A DNA stretch of 64,000 nt, taken from the NCBI GenBank assembly GCA_030386875.1, contig CM059560.1, forward strand, positions 27,274,183-27,338,182. Reading direction: 5' to 3'. Under the pieces are notes generated by a model. It made no database searches. It saw only the letters and a program-made list of their open reading frames with translations, and was not told the DNA's origin. Origin of the DNA: Morinoia aosen (taxonomy: Eukaryota > Arthropoda > Malacostraca > Amphipoda > Talitridae). Below, piece by piece: positions 30,201-43,665 of the stretch; the stretch's first letter is position 1; the number at the start of each line of letters is the position of its first letter. Position numbers and translations under genes: made by a program.

Positions 30201-32238
30201 TAGATTCAGTGCTTGCTACACGTTGACTGACCAGAGTTGGGATAGGTCTCGCCTCGTCTGGTTTCCTTCTTCCCTCGCGCCACGTTCGCACCTCGACATC
30301 AGGTGGTGGTATCGAGGGAAGGCCGGGAGGAGGAGGATACTTCTTCAGCAACTCATCACTCAGCCCCTTGGGTACATGTCTAACACGGTCAAATGAATAT
30401 TTTCTCTGGGATGTACTGTGTTCGCCCGACTGGTCACGAGCTACTTTTGAGTGAGGTGTGCTGGTAGGCGACGCTCCACTCTGGAGGCGCTTGCGTGGAA
30501 TTCCCATGGTTTGAAGTTTTTCTGGCACCTTAGGCGGTGGCATTTTTGGTGGTGGTAATTTAGCAGTGGTAGATTTGGCTGAGGCGGTTGCGCTAGGACC
30601 TGCAGCAACTTTCGGTGGTTTACCTTGGCCAGACGAAATCTGGCCAGTCCCACCCTCCGGAAGCGTCGAGGTGGCACTGTCGGGAGGAACATCCTTATTC
30701 AGAACTGGGCCTTCCACTACAGGAACTGCCCTAGGTGGAGAGCCGGTTTCGGTACGGCCTCGGGACGTCACCAGCACCTCACCCTCGGCATGACCATCGT
30801 CGTCTGTGCTCACCTGTCGTCTATGGCCTTTATCAAGCTCTCTCATGGCCTGTTGCACAACCATTCCTCTTGGGGGCGCAGCCTCAACAGGACCTGACGG
30901 GTCACCTCGACCAGCGCTACTGCTGCCCATGGGCCTGGCAATATCTGCAAACGTGACCCCCTCACGGACATATCGGGCTGCCACGGGCCTTCTAGCATCT
31001 CCAAAAGATAGTTTTTCCTTGCATTGTAGAGCCACAACTTCTTGTTCCTGCTTATACGTTGGGCAGTTGAACGATGAGGCTGGGTGGGGACCTCTACAGT
31101 TAGAGCATCTGGCTGGGAGAGAACAGGGCAGCTCATGCACTTCTCCAGCACACTGGTAGCAAACACCCACGGCCGCCCTGCACGACCCAGCGCCATGTCC
31201 AAAACGTTGGCATTTGAAGCATCATCTGGGTCTGGGCACGTAATCCCGTACAGAGCACTTGGTCCACCCAATGGAGACTTCAGTTGGGAGCTGACAGGCA
31301 TCAAAAGTCAAGATATAGACAGGTTGATTCATCAGAACTCCGCCAATTCTTTTCTTCGTCTGATACACATCCGTTACCTTGTGCCGCTTCAAGCCTTCGA
31401 GTATCTGATCGGGAGTGAAGTTTGGAGCATTCCTGTAGTAAATGGTTCCCTTAGTTTGATTGAGGGTTTTGTGAGGCTCCACAACCACTTCGTTCATGTC
31501 CAGGGTCCTCAAATTAACAATAGCCTGGCTCTGCATTCGATTCGCCACCTCTACAATCACACCTCCGGAACGAGTCTCATTAATATTCTTGGGCCGGCCC
31601 CCAATAGTTCGCACAATCTCATCGTTTGCTCGAATGACGTTGATAGTGGCCAGATTTGTATTAGATGGAGATGATATGCAGAAGAACTTTTTTTAGTCAG
31701 TCTCCTGCCACTGTCGAAGGGGAGGGTTTGTAGGGGCGTCACTACCGGTTCGGACCCTCCTATTTCTCCTCCATCGCCCTCTAGATGAGGCAGGCTGGAA
31801 AGGTTCAAGCGTCTGAATCTGAGTTAGGTTTCGATTTCTGTTGTCTTCATGAGCCCGATGGCTGTCCCCACCATCATCAGGGGGAGCGGTCGATGACAGC
31901 GTGGGCGCATCTTCTGAGGCCACAGATTGCAGTACTTGTTTGGGTTCTGTTTGGTTCACACCGGACCCAGCTCCACTCTCAGCCATAAGCTGTGATGGTG
32001 CTTGTCTCGCAGGTAGAACCGCGGAATGATCAGTGGAAATTTCCATGGGAGGCTCCTCTGATGGAAGCAGAGGAGGGGCCAGGTCGTCACCAGAAAGTCG
32101 AGAAGAGGGTTCATTGGTGGAAGCAAGCGGTGGTTTAGGATTCTCTTTCAGTGAGGGTTGCCCCTCACCTATCCAGGCCCGCTCAAGCCGGAAAAGAACC
32201 CCTCGGGCGATCAGCAGCATTCTGATGCATCTCTGCAC
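30181..32238 (-). pseudogene. LINE ORF1 (Gag-like, three zinc knuckles)
   Basis: About 685 codons in one frame, interrupted by TAA at 31693-31695 and TGA at 31222-31224. N-terminal low-complexity acidic/proline region, then a conserved gag-type segment (VIRANDEIVRTIGGRPKN, NRMQSQAIVNLRTL), then CFKCQRFGHGAGSC, CYQCAGEVHELPC and CSNCRGPHPASSFNC, and a proline-rich basic C-terminus. The second stop lies directly before the first knuckle. Such proteins bind the element RNA as a nucleoprotein particle. Confidence 0.85.
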
Positions 32239-32537
32239 TTAAGGCGGGCACACGCTGACCACTAGGAAGTAAATACCTCCTCCCACCGTCGACCCCGGCC
32301 AGTGGCAGTCTCCAAGTACGCCCGAGATAACAGAGACTTTATAACCCGTAACTGCCGGGGCCCGGTTTATATTTACATGGGAAACCTCACCCATGGTCCC
32401 CCTTTTGTCAGGCTGCTCCAGTTGAGCCAGCCTACCACGGTTGAACCTACCAGAACCGGGGCCCCGGCAGTATAGCCTCAACCTTCATGGCAGCACGCAA
32501 GCCCTCCCACCACGACAAGGTAAGGACATGGGGAGGG
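32239..32537 (-). promoter_or_regulatory. LINE 5' UTR
   Basis: GC-rich leader on the minus strand containing two GGGGCCCCGG / CCGGGCCCCGG-type blocks about 100 bp apart, able to form hairpins. Internal promoters sit here in related LINEs; the element start at 32537 is set by the target duplication. Confidence 0.65.
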
Positions 32538-32550
32538 GATCGGAACTATA

Positions 32551-33205
32551 TTTCAGGATAGAAACAATAAAAAGCTTCTCAAAGAACTAGAACATCGCAG
32601 TTCACCTTGGCAATGTCTTGTGCAAACAAATGTACAATTTTGGATAAATATTCCTACCAACGATAAACATCATAACGCTTTGCCACTACTGCGAATAAAT
32701 GCGAAAATTTTTTTTTTACCTCTGAGACACAGGAGTTTTTTTTCCCAACAACTAGCCAGCTAATCTTTTACTCGATAAAAAGTGTTTTGAAACAATATTT
32801 TATTTTGTCAGAACAAGAGGAAGATTGTTGTACAATTATATAACATTAGAGCAAGTAAATGCGAAGGCAGTATACTCGTATTTACGTTATTATTCGATGC
32901 AGTAGCACGTGAAGTACAAAACTTTTCACTAATCAAAGCTAAATATGCTAATTCGCTAGGTGCAAAAATAGCGAGTGCGTGATGCTTTAATTCGACAATT
33001 CGTGAGAGCCAATGAATCCTAACTGAGCTTATCTTCATTGACGACTAAAATGGACGAAGCACGTGATGACATAACTGGTATTAGTATAATGCGTTCTGAC
33101 AGCACAAAACAAGATTTAAGGCTCAAGACAAAATCGAATTTGAAATAAGAATTAGCATTATAGCAAGAAATGACACAAGAATTGAGCGTCTTAATAATAC
33201 ATCAA
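32551..33205. other. Intergenic sequence
   Basis: No gene or known repeat recognised; AT-rich. Confidence 0.4.
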
Positions 33206-33219
33206 ACTCACAAATAAGA

Positions 33220-33578
33220 GTTTATGTTTAGTTTATTAGTTAGTTTAAGCCTCCCTATCCTCAACAATGAGATGTAAAGAGAGGAAGGAAGAAGGCACCA
33301 TTTAGTATGGAGTTAAGGGAACGTGGAATCTATGCAGAAAGGGCACAGAAACAGAAAGCTAAGAAAGAAGTTCATGAAACAAGAAAAAGTTGAAGAAGAA
33401 AGTAGTAGGCGGTGAAAAACAGGACAGCAGTGAACCGAAAAAAGATGGTCCGTAACACAACAAAACCTATTCTATTTTAACAAAAAGAAAGCCTACCTAA
33501 CCTTTAGCTCGGGCCCTCACATTGTCCCCCTGGGAGCGCTAGTTCCCATAGATACAATAATTGTATCCCCCTGAGGGG
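33220..33578 (-). mobile_element. SINE-like repeat copy 11 (family A, young)
   Basis: ACTCACAAATAAGA flanks it at 33206-33219 and 33579-33592. Nearly identical to copy 13 at 42763-43126, including its own tail ending AACTAACTAATAAACT, so both belong to a recent subfamily. Confidence 0.95.
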
Positions 33579-33592
33579 ACTCACAAATAAGA

Positions 33593-36500
33593 TGTTAACC
33601 CAAAATGAGACCTTCAGTGGTATTTGCTCAATCTCGAAACGGTAATTTTACCTGAAAAATCCAAACCAAGGCATGGGATTAATTTTCTTTTAAACTGTGG
33701 GGTTCTTAAAATTGTAGAATTCATGAACAGGAAAGTAAAGTATAAATGCATATAACAGCCTCGAGAGAGACATTACACGAGTTCTTCGAAAAAGAAATTA
33801 TAAGAAATCGGTAACGAGTAGAACAATTCACCACAGGCTCCAGAGACACAGCGGTAAGTTGCTTATTCTAGTCGTATGGTTAGCTATCTACGGAAACTTC
33901 TGAGGAATAAAACCAACAATTTCTCTTGGTATTCAGGACAAGTATACCCAAAGCTTAAAGTACTCCACGTAACAAGCTGAAGCGAATACTAGTACGTCTG
34001 CATCAATTGATTATTAATATTGAGCTTACTTCTCGTAGTATGCATTTGGTTAAATGACTTCCTAATAATTAATATTAAGGTTGTTATATTCTAATTTTCT
34101 TTCAATTTATGAGACGGCAGAGAGAATAAAAGCTTGCGAAGTAACTACTGCAGAATGAGGCCAGATATAAGTGCCAAGAGAGTATTATACTTCGTCAATA
34201 GTAAATTTCATTGGAATAACTAAACATCTAGCACTAATCAACCAGTGACACCTCGTCAGCTGCCATGAAACTGCCAACTTCCATGTCGATGAGGTACGTC
34301 CATGTCCAAGCCAATAGAAGTCTCGATTTTGTAATGTTATTCGCTACTACTCAGTTGAAAGATTAACACATTTTCGAAATAAAGTAAAGAAAGAGTCATT
34401 CTAAAGTTAATTAGCTTCAAGACGTATTTTAAACGAAAAGCATAATTTTTCCCGTCAAGGAAAAACCTTTTGGCTTTCATTCTTAGGTAAATTTATCCAA
34501 AAACTAAAAAAGGAAAGGTTTCACAGCTTCTTATCAATAAGAACAAAGAAAGAAAAACATTAAAAAATGAACGCAGGCCCATGACAAAACAATCATTTCT
34601 TTTCAATGAAACCATTAGGTGAAACTTTCCCCAGTGAGAAAGTTCCGGAGATATTTAAGAAAAGCAAAAGGCCGAAATGTCTTTCAGGCTATTCGGAACT
34701 TAATGTACCAGAAGGCGGAAGACGCGTAGTTTATCAGTCCTCCAACTGCCTTGGAATAACGTCAGGCGAAATCTACTAGGAAGTTTTTACAAAATTTTTG
34801 AATTTACGTATGTTGGAATTCAGTAACCTCACAAGTTCATTTTTTTTTGAAGAGCTCAATGTGAAGATTTACGACCACGATCGCTTCCTTCCTCCAGAAG
34901 CATAAAATCATAATTGAACTACAATCAGAACTATTCAGCGTGTTGATACCTACATAGTTCTGACAAATACTCTATGCAACACTGAATGCTAAACCTTGAA
35001 AAACATTCAAGTGCCAAGCATACGGATGAGATAGTTTCGGTTTAAAATTTGGATTTACGTCCACGCAACGCCCCATAGTAACACACCGATTTTGTTATTA
35101 AAAACGGAAGTAATCTTTGAATTGAATTTTTTTTGGCGAGTCGAGTACAGATCCCATTTTGAAGGGTCTTTCTACATCCCATGAATTATTTCCTGACACT
35201 CGGTAGTAAAAATATGTAATTCATACATGTTACATGTCCTTGAATTGACATTATGTTCGAAGTTAAGTACAAGCACGAAAATCCGATGCTAAGGGATTCT
35301 TATACTTCGAATTATTTTTGCCCGTCTAAAATAAATCTTCTGAAAATAAATGAAGCATGAGTCAAATCGCAAATTTTGAACAGAATTTTTTTTCCACCGC
35401 CACTCAAAAATATTATTTTGAAATTACTAATCGAACATAGCTCCTCAAATTTATTTGTAGAGTATGAGTGATAAAGATGCTGAGTGTCAAAAATGTAAAA
35501 TTTCAGAAGTATCGAAACCTATGGTTTAGAAAGAACAGAAAGAAGCACTGTACATTCTTAGGCCTAAAAACTCTACAAATAATAAAAAAGTTCCATGTCA
35601 CTACGATTCAGGTAAGCCCTAAAATATTGTCTATACTCATTCCATGCATTCTCCAGCAACTAGAAGATGAAAAATACAGAATTACGAAGCAGCGTTTAGA
35701 AATGGAATAGTATCGAGATAATTTATACAAGGCAACGGTGGAGAACTGGTAGATTGTCTTCTACATTTCCATGTAAAAAACGGACGAAAGTTTAAATTCG
35801 TCGACAGATACTTTACCAGTGAAAACCTTCTTAAAACGCATAAGAAACATTAAGATAGAAATGATAGGTATATTATCATCTAAAGCGTAAAATTAAACAA
35901 AATCACAACCCAAAATACAAATGGCGTATTCATCACAAATTAAGTTGGCCAAAAGTTCTGTGCGATTTTTAACTCATTAACTTCGCTTAAAAACCGAACA
36001 GAATTTTTGGGCAATACAATACTAACGAAAACGTAGCTCAAATGACTAGGTCGACTGAAAGACTAAAAGTAGTTGACAGGAAAGTAAAGCACATGCAGTT
36101 TTAAGTACGATTGATGAAAAAGTGTAACATTTGTGGACAAAATTGCGCTTTCAAGGGATAGTCACTCACTTTGATGAATATTAAAAATCAAAACACCAGT
36201 AGAAACTAGCTTACCTTCGTCAAAAATGGTTGTAAATTATTAATTACACAGCTATCGTAATTTCACACAAACGTATTTCGATAGCATAGCAAGTTGCGTG
36301 GGCTAGTGAAGAGTCCAAAATGGAAATGAGGCGAGAATATTTTATGAGAAATCTGTCACACTGCCAAAATAAAGAAAGACAATATGGATAATCAAACTCC
36401 GTAAAAACTTCGCTGTTTTCCATTCCGCCAACCAACAGTAGTGTCATTTTTCAAAATCCCATGCACAATCATAGCAAATTGTTTCACAGGTGAGGGGGGA

Positions 36501-37831
36501 TTGAATTCTGGAACCTAAATTTTGAAGTATTTCAGTCAAAATTGTTGAGAAACAGATACGAGACTTTCAAATAGGATTTAAAAGTCTACCTCCATGACAT
36601 TTAAAGGTTAGACTCAGTGGGTGATAGCCTCTACGCTGGACAAAAATGTCAGCGCAGGTTTAGCTTAGGAAACATTGGAGCTGCATATAAGAACTATGTA
36701 CAGAAAGTAGCCTCACACGAAACACCAATAGCCTTAAACTAAACTAAATTCGATTGGTGCTTGTATTGCTTTGGCTTGCATGCACTGTAGACGATTAAAT
36801 CACACTTAAAACAGACTGTAATGTACACCACCGTGGCTACCTGCTAGCCTTAGCGTAACCTACAAGTCCTAAAGAGAAATATTCATTTTGAAATTTATTC
36901 AAATATTATAGTTAGAAGAAACATTAAAGACGGAATCTAGTCACGTTATATTTCAACAGTTAACAGGTAGACTTGCCTCGTATAGAAGTGGTGGGAGAGA
37001 GCCAGATTATTAATGATCGACGAAGTTGGTAGGGGACAGCGATATTGAATTTTCAGTACATTTGTTATTACCGTTAGTATATAATTGGTCAGTTGACTAT
37101 CATTTGAATATTTTAGGTTTCACCTCTGTTTTCGCTCGCTTATATGCGATAATCACAGAAAAGTTCAAGTGTATGTATCATTTGGGCATAAAATTCGGTT
37201 GTCTTGGTTAGCACAGCTCGCTTCGTTTACGAAAAAAGGTGCATGCATCTCTAAGAAACCAAAAATGAAATGAAATAAATAACAAAAGAAAAACACTCGT
37301 ATAGAAGTCGATCGCACGGTACATCGGCAGAAAATACAAAGATAAATAAAGACTGAAATGAATTAATCTAAACTACAGATCTAAGCCCCCCACAGTTCGT
37401 GCAACGAGTGTTACTGATTCTGTGGTGGGTAGCTAGGAGTTCAAGTTCCAAAAGGGCCATTCTGACGTGAAAACACCATCAGCACACTCTCTAAAGTGTA
37501 GCTCAGCTATTTCAAGTACATCTGAGCTGCGCTATGTCCATAGGATGCGCTGAAGGGTGATCCTAATCAATCAGCCTTCCAAAGGGTCAGCCAACCTTCA
37601 CCGTAAGCACTACAAAGGCCTCCCAACAATTACAATTATTGAGTTTCTCAACATGAAGCAAAATAAACACCTATAAAAAATATAACGTATTGGTATTAGA
37701 TGTACTTAGCGTCGTCAATGGATTTCTTTTATCTTATGAAGGACAACAGGTAAAATGATGCCAGGAACCTCGAAATACAATTTTGCTTCGCGGAGGTTGT
37801 ATTACGTAGCTTTGAGCCATCGAAGCGCTGC
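33593..37831. other. Gene-poor stretch
   Basis: About 4.2 kb without a convincing exon, RNA gene or resolved repeat; open frames are short and show no family resemblance. It may hold diverged repeats not recognisable by eye. Confidence 0.4.
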
Positions 37832-37835
37832 TTAA

Positions 37836-38057
37836 CACGTTGCTTGCGAAACGACCCATCGGTGGGTCGTACTTAGGTTTTTCCTGCTGCGAAACGACCC
37901 ACCGATGGGTCGTTTTGAAAAATTCTAATAACCTTTCTAAATTAATGGTATTTAACAGGCCTAGTTAATGTTTGATATTTACAAATTTGCTTATCACTTT
38001 TGACTTTAAATTTAAGTTGAATATTGAACTTCTGTTTAACCCATCGCAGTTAACGTG
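37836..38057 (+). mobile_element. TTAA MITE, family P, copy 3 (piggyBac-like)
   Basis: 222 bp between TTAA at 37832-37835 and 38058-38061. The left half carries two palindromes, GACCCATCGGTGGGTC and GACCCACCGATGGGTC, separated by about 30 bp. Ends CACGTTGCTTGCG and CGCAGTTAACGTG. Best-preserved copy of the family. Confidence 0.88.
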
Positions 38058-38956
38058 TTAAGTGGCTACTGAAACATCCAAGGGAAGAGGAAATAATTTT
38101 AGCAAATGAGAGGATCGAATGCCAGCTCTGGCAAAGATTATTAGCATGGAATGCCAGTTGTACTTTTTATGAGAATGAAAAGTTAATTGTTCATGAGACC
38201 GTGAAGTTGACTAAAACCATAGTAAATAAAACCAGTTGAGTACCTAAAAGAGTTTAGAACAGCCGCTGAAATTATTTCAATCGTAACAATGTATGTATCA
38301 GAGACGTAAATCACCGAATGAAAGCAGACATGTACAAAACAGATCCCAAAAAATGTTTAACTTAGATTTTCGGCAAAATCAGAAGATAAAAAAGATAAAC
38401 GAAAATTAGGTTCTGTATGAAGTACAAGGACCTTTTGTAATGAGTGTCACTGATTCTGATGGGCAAAACGGGTCACTTCCGAGATTACATACGTTAATGA
38501 TGAGCGTTAAAAATAAAATCTCTCAAATACGGCTCCAAGAGATTAGTTACATCATTCAAAATACGTACAAATAAAAAAAATTCATCTGCTACAACTAAAG
38601 AGATCAGAATCTACGATGCTCTCTGAGTACTTACGAATTTCAGACACGATTTGCATTGACACATTCCACATTCTTAGTGGACTTTTCAGCACCTAAGAAA
38701 AGAACTGCAGTTTAGTGAAAAAATGCGAGAAGATTAATGAAAATAATGGTTACACTTCACTCGTTTTGTAAATCGACATAAAAAAGGGCACTGATTATTT
38801 ACTCACCGTCTCTACACTCTAGCAATTCAACATGAGTAAGGAGTGTCGGAAGAAATGAGGACAAAAAAAACTCCTGACCAAATGAAGATAAGAAGATTAA
38901 TGAATGTTGAAATGACTAGTGAGCAGTTGAAGCTTACTTAGCCAAGAGAAGGACAA

Positions 38957-39264
38957 AATTATTATTATTATTATTATATAAGAATATTTTAGCCTCCCTT
39001 TACCACAACAAAGATGCTCTAAGAGAGGAAGGATGAAGGCACCATTTAGTATGGAGTTGAGGGAACGCGGAATCTATGCACAAGGTGCGTATAAACAGTA
39101 AGCTAAGAAAGAAGGTCATGAAACAAGAAAAAGTTGAAGAAGAAAGTAGTAGGTGCTGAAAAACAGGACAGCTGTGAACCGAAAAAAGATGGTCCCTAAC
39201 AAAACAAAAACCTATTCTATTTTAACAAAAAGAAAGCCCACCTAACCATTAGCTCGGGCCCTCA
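38957..39264 (-). mobile_element. SINE-like repeat copy 12 (5' shortened)
   Basis: Starts at its 3' (ATA)n tail on the left and ends on the right at GCTCGGGCCCTCAC, lacking the family head. Flanking ACAAAAT on both sides is a weak duplication. Confidence 0.85.
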
Positions 39265-42200
39265 CAAAATATCTACGTATCAAAAGAGATACCCAAAAGC
39301 TTTGTGAGGTGAGAGAAAAATCGAAATAGAAAACATTACTTTCACGTGCAATAAAAGACATCATAGACCGCAACGAAAAAGTAACGCTTTAGAACGACCG
39401 TTCCAAGCGCTGATTCACAGCAGCAATTAATAGAGAGAAAAGCGTCAAATGAAACCAAGACGTGTAAAACGATAGCAAACATTGATCTGACGTCGAGTAA
39501 GAGTAGCCTATCTTCTGGGCTATCATATTTTCGAGTAGCCCGTCACGTCAGTTGACGCTTTTCAGGTCTTCTGTAGCCAAGTGTGGGCTTAGATGGCAGT
39601 CTGCAATGATGTCAAATTGTGCAGCTGAATGCAGTCACTTCAACTCGCCTCATACTATCTCCCCTGCTTCCTACCTTGTAAGAAATGCTCCCGAGGTACA
39701 CTGCTAACCTTCGAGATTATTCATCATGTGATAAAAAGTCCGTTTTTGTAGCTTATTACATCAACTTTTTCATCAAATCCAAACTAATAAAAACTTTAAA
39801 ATATATTATAAAGACTTAAAAAGTTTTGAAAATTAAGCAATAGGTTTATTATCCATCTTAACAGAGTACTTACTGGTTACTTGGTACTCGATATAATAAA
39901 TTCAATTCAAACCCGTTAATAAATAAAATCCCAAACTATAAATAGAAATAAAATTGATTTGAATAAACTCAATCACCATTTTTCAAACATATCCAATATA
40001 CCAAACAAAACGATTTTTCTGAGCACCAAGTGACATAATAATAATAATACTCGGTTAACGACAACTTCGGTCAGAGACTATTCATTTGTAGCCTTGATAT
40101 TTCTACCAAACTTGCTTTTCACAGTTACGAGATGACACTCTTACTGAACGTCCCAGCAGTATTTTCCCTCTTCTACTGCTTCCAATACACATTCACTTGT
40201 CTCGGTAAGGCTGATGCGTTCCCACGCATGGGTCAAGTAGCAGTGGTAACAAAGTAGGTCTGCCTGCGCTACGGCGGCTCATACTACATCAGGCCGAAGC
40301 CCTCACACACTCGAACACAAATCTCACTATACGACCCCAAAGACAGTGTTACATGGATATCGGCGGGTGATTATTTCTTACCAGTTTGACATGAACAAAA
40401 TTATCATTAAAAGTGATAACACTAAGTGAGAAATTTAGTAAATGAATTTTGATAACCGTCGCTTCAAATTAGGAATAAAGTATTGGAATTGGACATTGCT
40501 CCGCTCATAACTTCACTGCACACGCCACACCTGTATCATAGCTTGCGCTCCGTAAAAATACACGTCTTAGAATAGCTTCATCTTCAAGCATTAAATAGTT
40601 GAAGTTCCTTTCGCCCTCGACCTTTAGCGTCTGAAGAGAATTTGACGCTTTAGATACATGAGATGTGAGCGAGCTTCGCCGCTTGTGACTAGAAATTGCA
40701 ATACCTAAAGTTAATAAATTTGTAACCAGCATCCACAGGCATAGACAGTTGCAAGCGAGGGTCCAATGTCCAACCAAGTCTACCTGAAGTCATAGTCATC
40801 AATTTTTTATACCCTCATTATTCCTCGGAATAAACGAAAAAATTTTCAATGAAACACTTCTCACAAAAAAAAAAAAAAAAAATGAAGTAATAAAAACTGA
40901 AGCCTGAGCCCTAGAACCAAAATCCAAACGGTTGAGTGAGACTAATCTTCACGTATACCTTCTTTCTAGAGCCCTCTTATCTTCAAAAAATTCTTACTTA
41001 GTTAACTCTAAGATAATCTTTATAAACCTTGAAAATTAAACATAGATATCACCCAGATATAAATGTAAAAGAAAATCGAAAATTACTCAGCAAACATCAA
41101 CAACATATATACCAATAAATTAAAAGATACTTCAATAAAAAACAACGTTAAAATTAAATTAAGAATACGTTATTTGAACAAATACAGATATTATAAGAAC
41201 CATCAACTCATACATGAGACTTACATACCCTTGCTGACACTAAGATCCAAGCACGAAAGAGAACAAAGGACATCAGTAAAATACGAACTAATTATCACGA
41301 TCCCAGTAGTATCGAGGCTTTCGCGCCGAGTTGAAGGCAAAATTAACAACTGACGAAAATCGAACTGCTCAAAAATCCTCGACATGATGCTTTAAATTAT
41401 TCACTGCCTACTAGCAGCTCCACGCTGGGGAGAAGTGCGTAAGTGTTAGGTAATGTAACTACACAAATATTTTGAACTTAGTGAGAACCTCAAACTGTTG
41501 CTGGTATAACTATGATGCTGTACTACGGTGTGGTAGCAGGTCATGAATGAGCATCAAACACAACATACAAGTACACACTCTCAAACTTACCCTAACATAA
41601 TTATACTACTGAACACATAGGACCGTGTAACCATCTCCCTACGACTAGAGCAGAAAAGCAGCATTTGGAGTCCGCGTTGTCTTATTCATTTCTGCATTTG
41701 TTTCAATATGAAACCTTCCCTCTAGAGCTGGCAACATTTATTTTCTCCAAAGTGTCATCGCAACTACGACGAAAATGTACACAAAGATTCTGTTGAAATT
41801 ACGAGGGTGAATTGCTACGCATGTCCTTGGGTTACAACAACACAATGTTCTTCACAGCAAGTTTTGTCGTTTGTTTTTGATGTTATCACCAAAATACATA
41901 GAACACACCGATATATCTTGAAGTGCTGAAAATACAAAAATCTTTTCACTGCTATCATTCAAATCTATCTTAAAGGACAACCGTCTGAGAGAAATCCTTA
42001 AATTAAACTTTAATAAATAATGTTACATTTATAAGTTCTAGAAATCCAGCAACTTTCAAGGCGTCGCCTAATTAAAAATTTAACTTAGTTTTTGAATAAA
42101 AGTCTTTCCTCGGCTTCTTGTGAAACATAAACGTCATTTCAGTATGAGTTGAACGGCTACAAGCTTCCTTCCTAACGACAACAGAACATTTCTGCAAGTT

Positions 42201-42747
42201 TTGCTGAACGTTCACAGATGTTAGATGTAGTGGCAAGATGTCGAGGCAACAGATTAGACAAGATGGCGATGGCTGAGGGGAAGTTTCGTTGTGGCACACA
42301 ATTCTCGGTTGGGAAAAGGGCGAATGTGTAAAACTGTATTCCAAATGAAAAACAGAATAACTCAGTACACAAACATAACAAAGAAGAATTATAATGGAAG
42401 TTTTCACGATTTCCTCACCCTAGCAAAAGTTGCCCACACAGCTAGAATAACGCTAAGTATGTAAGACCAACTCGCAGCTGACTTCACGAGAGGGGAAACA
42501 GAACATAGAAATAGCGGTAAATGAACAGGAAAAATTAATTAGGCTCATAAAAAAGTTTTGCCATAACCGAAGTAATAAGAATATCTGACGAGTTCAAAAA
42601 CGTCATAAAGCAGCCGTTATCAGAGCATAAAACTAGCCTTTAACTGAGAGCAATTACTCTTCGTTGAGTGAGAAAGTTTAAAAAATTCCGTAAATTCACT
42701 CATTAACATTAGAAAACGTAGAGAGGCTGGTAAGTGGAATAGTAGAA
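39265..42747. other. Gene-poor stretch
   Basis: No convincing exon or RNA gene. Contains an A19-type homopolymer near 40863. Short frames at 40505-40777 and 42072-42407 (minus) show no recognisable family. Confidence 0.4.
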
Positions 42748-42762
42748 GCATCATCCAAAGAG

Positions 42763-43126
42763 TTTATTTGCGTTTATCAGTTTATTAGTTAGTTTAAGCC
42801 TCCCTATCCTCAACAATGAGATGTAAAGAGAGGAAGGAAGAAGGCACCATTTAGTATGGAGTTAAGGGAACGTGGAATCTATGCAGAAAGGGCACAGAAA
42901 CAGAAAGCTAAGAAAGAAGTTCATGAAACAAGAAAAAGTTGAAGAAGAAAGTGGTAGGCGGTGAAAAACAGGACAGCAGTGAACCGAAAAAAAGATGGTC
43001 CGTAACACAACAAAACCTATTCTATTTCAACAAAAGAAAGCCTACCTAACCTTTAGCTCGGGCCCTCACATTGTCCCCCTGGGAGCGCTAGTTCCCATAG
43101 ATACAATAATTGTATCCCCCTGAGGG
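42763..43126 (-). mobile_element. SINE-like repeat copy 13 (family A, young)
   Basis: GCATCATCCAAAGAG at 42748-42762 and, from 43127, again on the right. Nearly identical to copy 11. Confidence 0.95.
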
Positions 43127-43141
43127 GCATCATCCAAAGAG

Positions 43142-43665
43142 AAAATTACCTTCCCAATAAGCCATCACATTAGCGAAAGCATTATTGTCTTCGGAAAATG
43201 ACTCAGAATACAAAAATTGAAAGCTTAAAAACGAAATCTCTACTTTGAACCAAATACCAATGCCGAACAAGCAGCACTGGCTGGAAGAAAAGTAACGTAA
43301 TACGATAGAAACTGTCAGAGGTAGTATGAGCACTAGAATGTGTGGCAACCTTTGGCTAAAACTTAGAAAACATAAGCCATTGAAAAATATAACGTACATA
43401 AGAGCATTCAAGATTATTCTCTAGAGTGAGATTGAAACGTTGAAAAGTTAGCGCAAATGTAAAGAGTGCTAGTAAAAAATAATAATGATATAAGTAGTAA
43501 AATACGAAAAATATGAGAAATCAGGAACGTAATACCATCAGTAATACTCTTCTATTCAAGCAGCATAATGGAGTGAAAGAGCACTGGCCTATTCAAACAG
43601 TGCCAACCTGAGAAAGAGCATAGACTTGGTCACAAATCATTACTCAGAAGGTTTCCGATCCAACA
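43142..43665. other. Sequence beyond the unknown gene's stop
   Basis: Likely 3' UTR or flank of the minus-strand gene; no canonical minus-strand AATAAA was noticed here. Confidence 0.35.

Larger units (their letters stand above)
26011..32537 (-). mobile_element. Full-length I-like LINE (non-LTR retrotransposon)
   Basis: 6.5-kb element on the minus strand with a 13-bp target duplication. Order from its 5' end: about 300-bp GC-rich 5' UTR, ORF1 with three CCHC knuckles (32238-30181), ORF2 with AP endonuclease, reverse transcriptase, RNase H and a C-terminal Cys-His motif (30200-26446), 3' UTR and a TAC/TTACTA-rich tail. RNase H in ORF2 plus a three-knuckle ORF1 place it in the I group (I, Nimb, LOA and relatives); the exact clade needs a tree. 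It is complete in length, but ORF1 carries two in-frame stops and ORF2 one frameshift and one stop near its end, so it is probably inactive though not ancient. Confidence 0.92.

Noticed and set aside
30142-31674. Plus-strand frames over the LINE
   Set aside because: Antisense shadows of ORF1 and ORF2.
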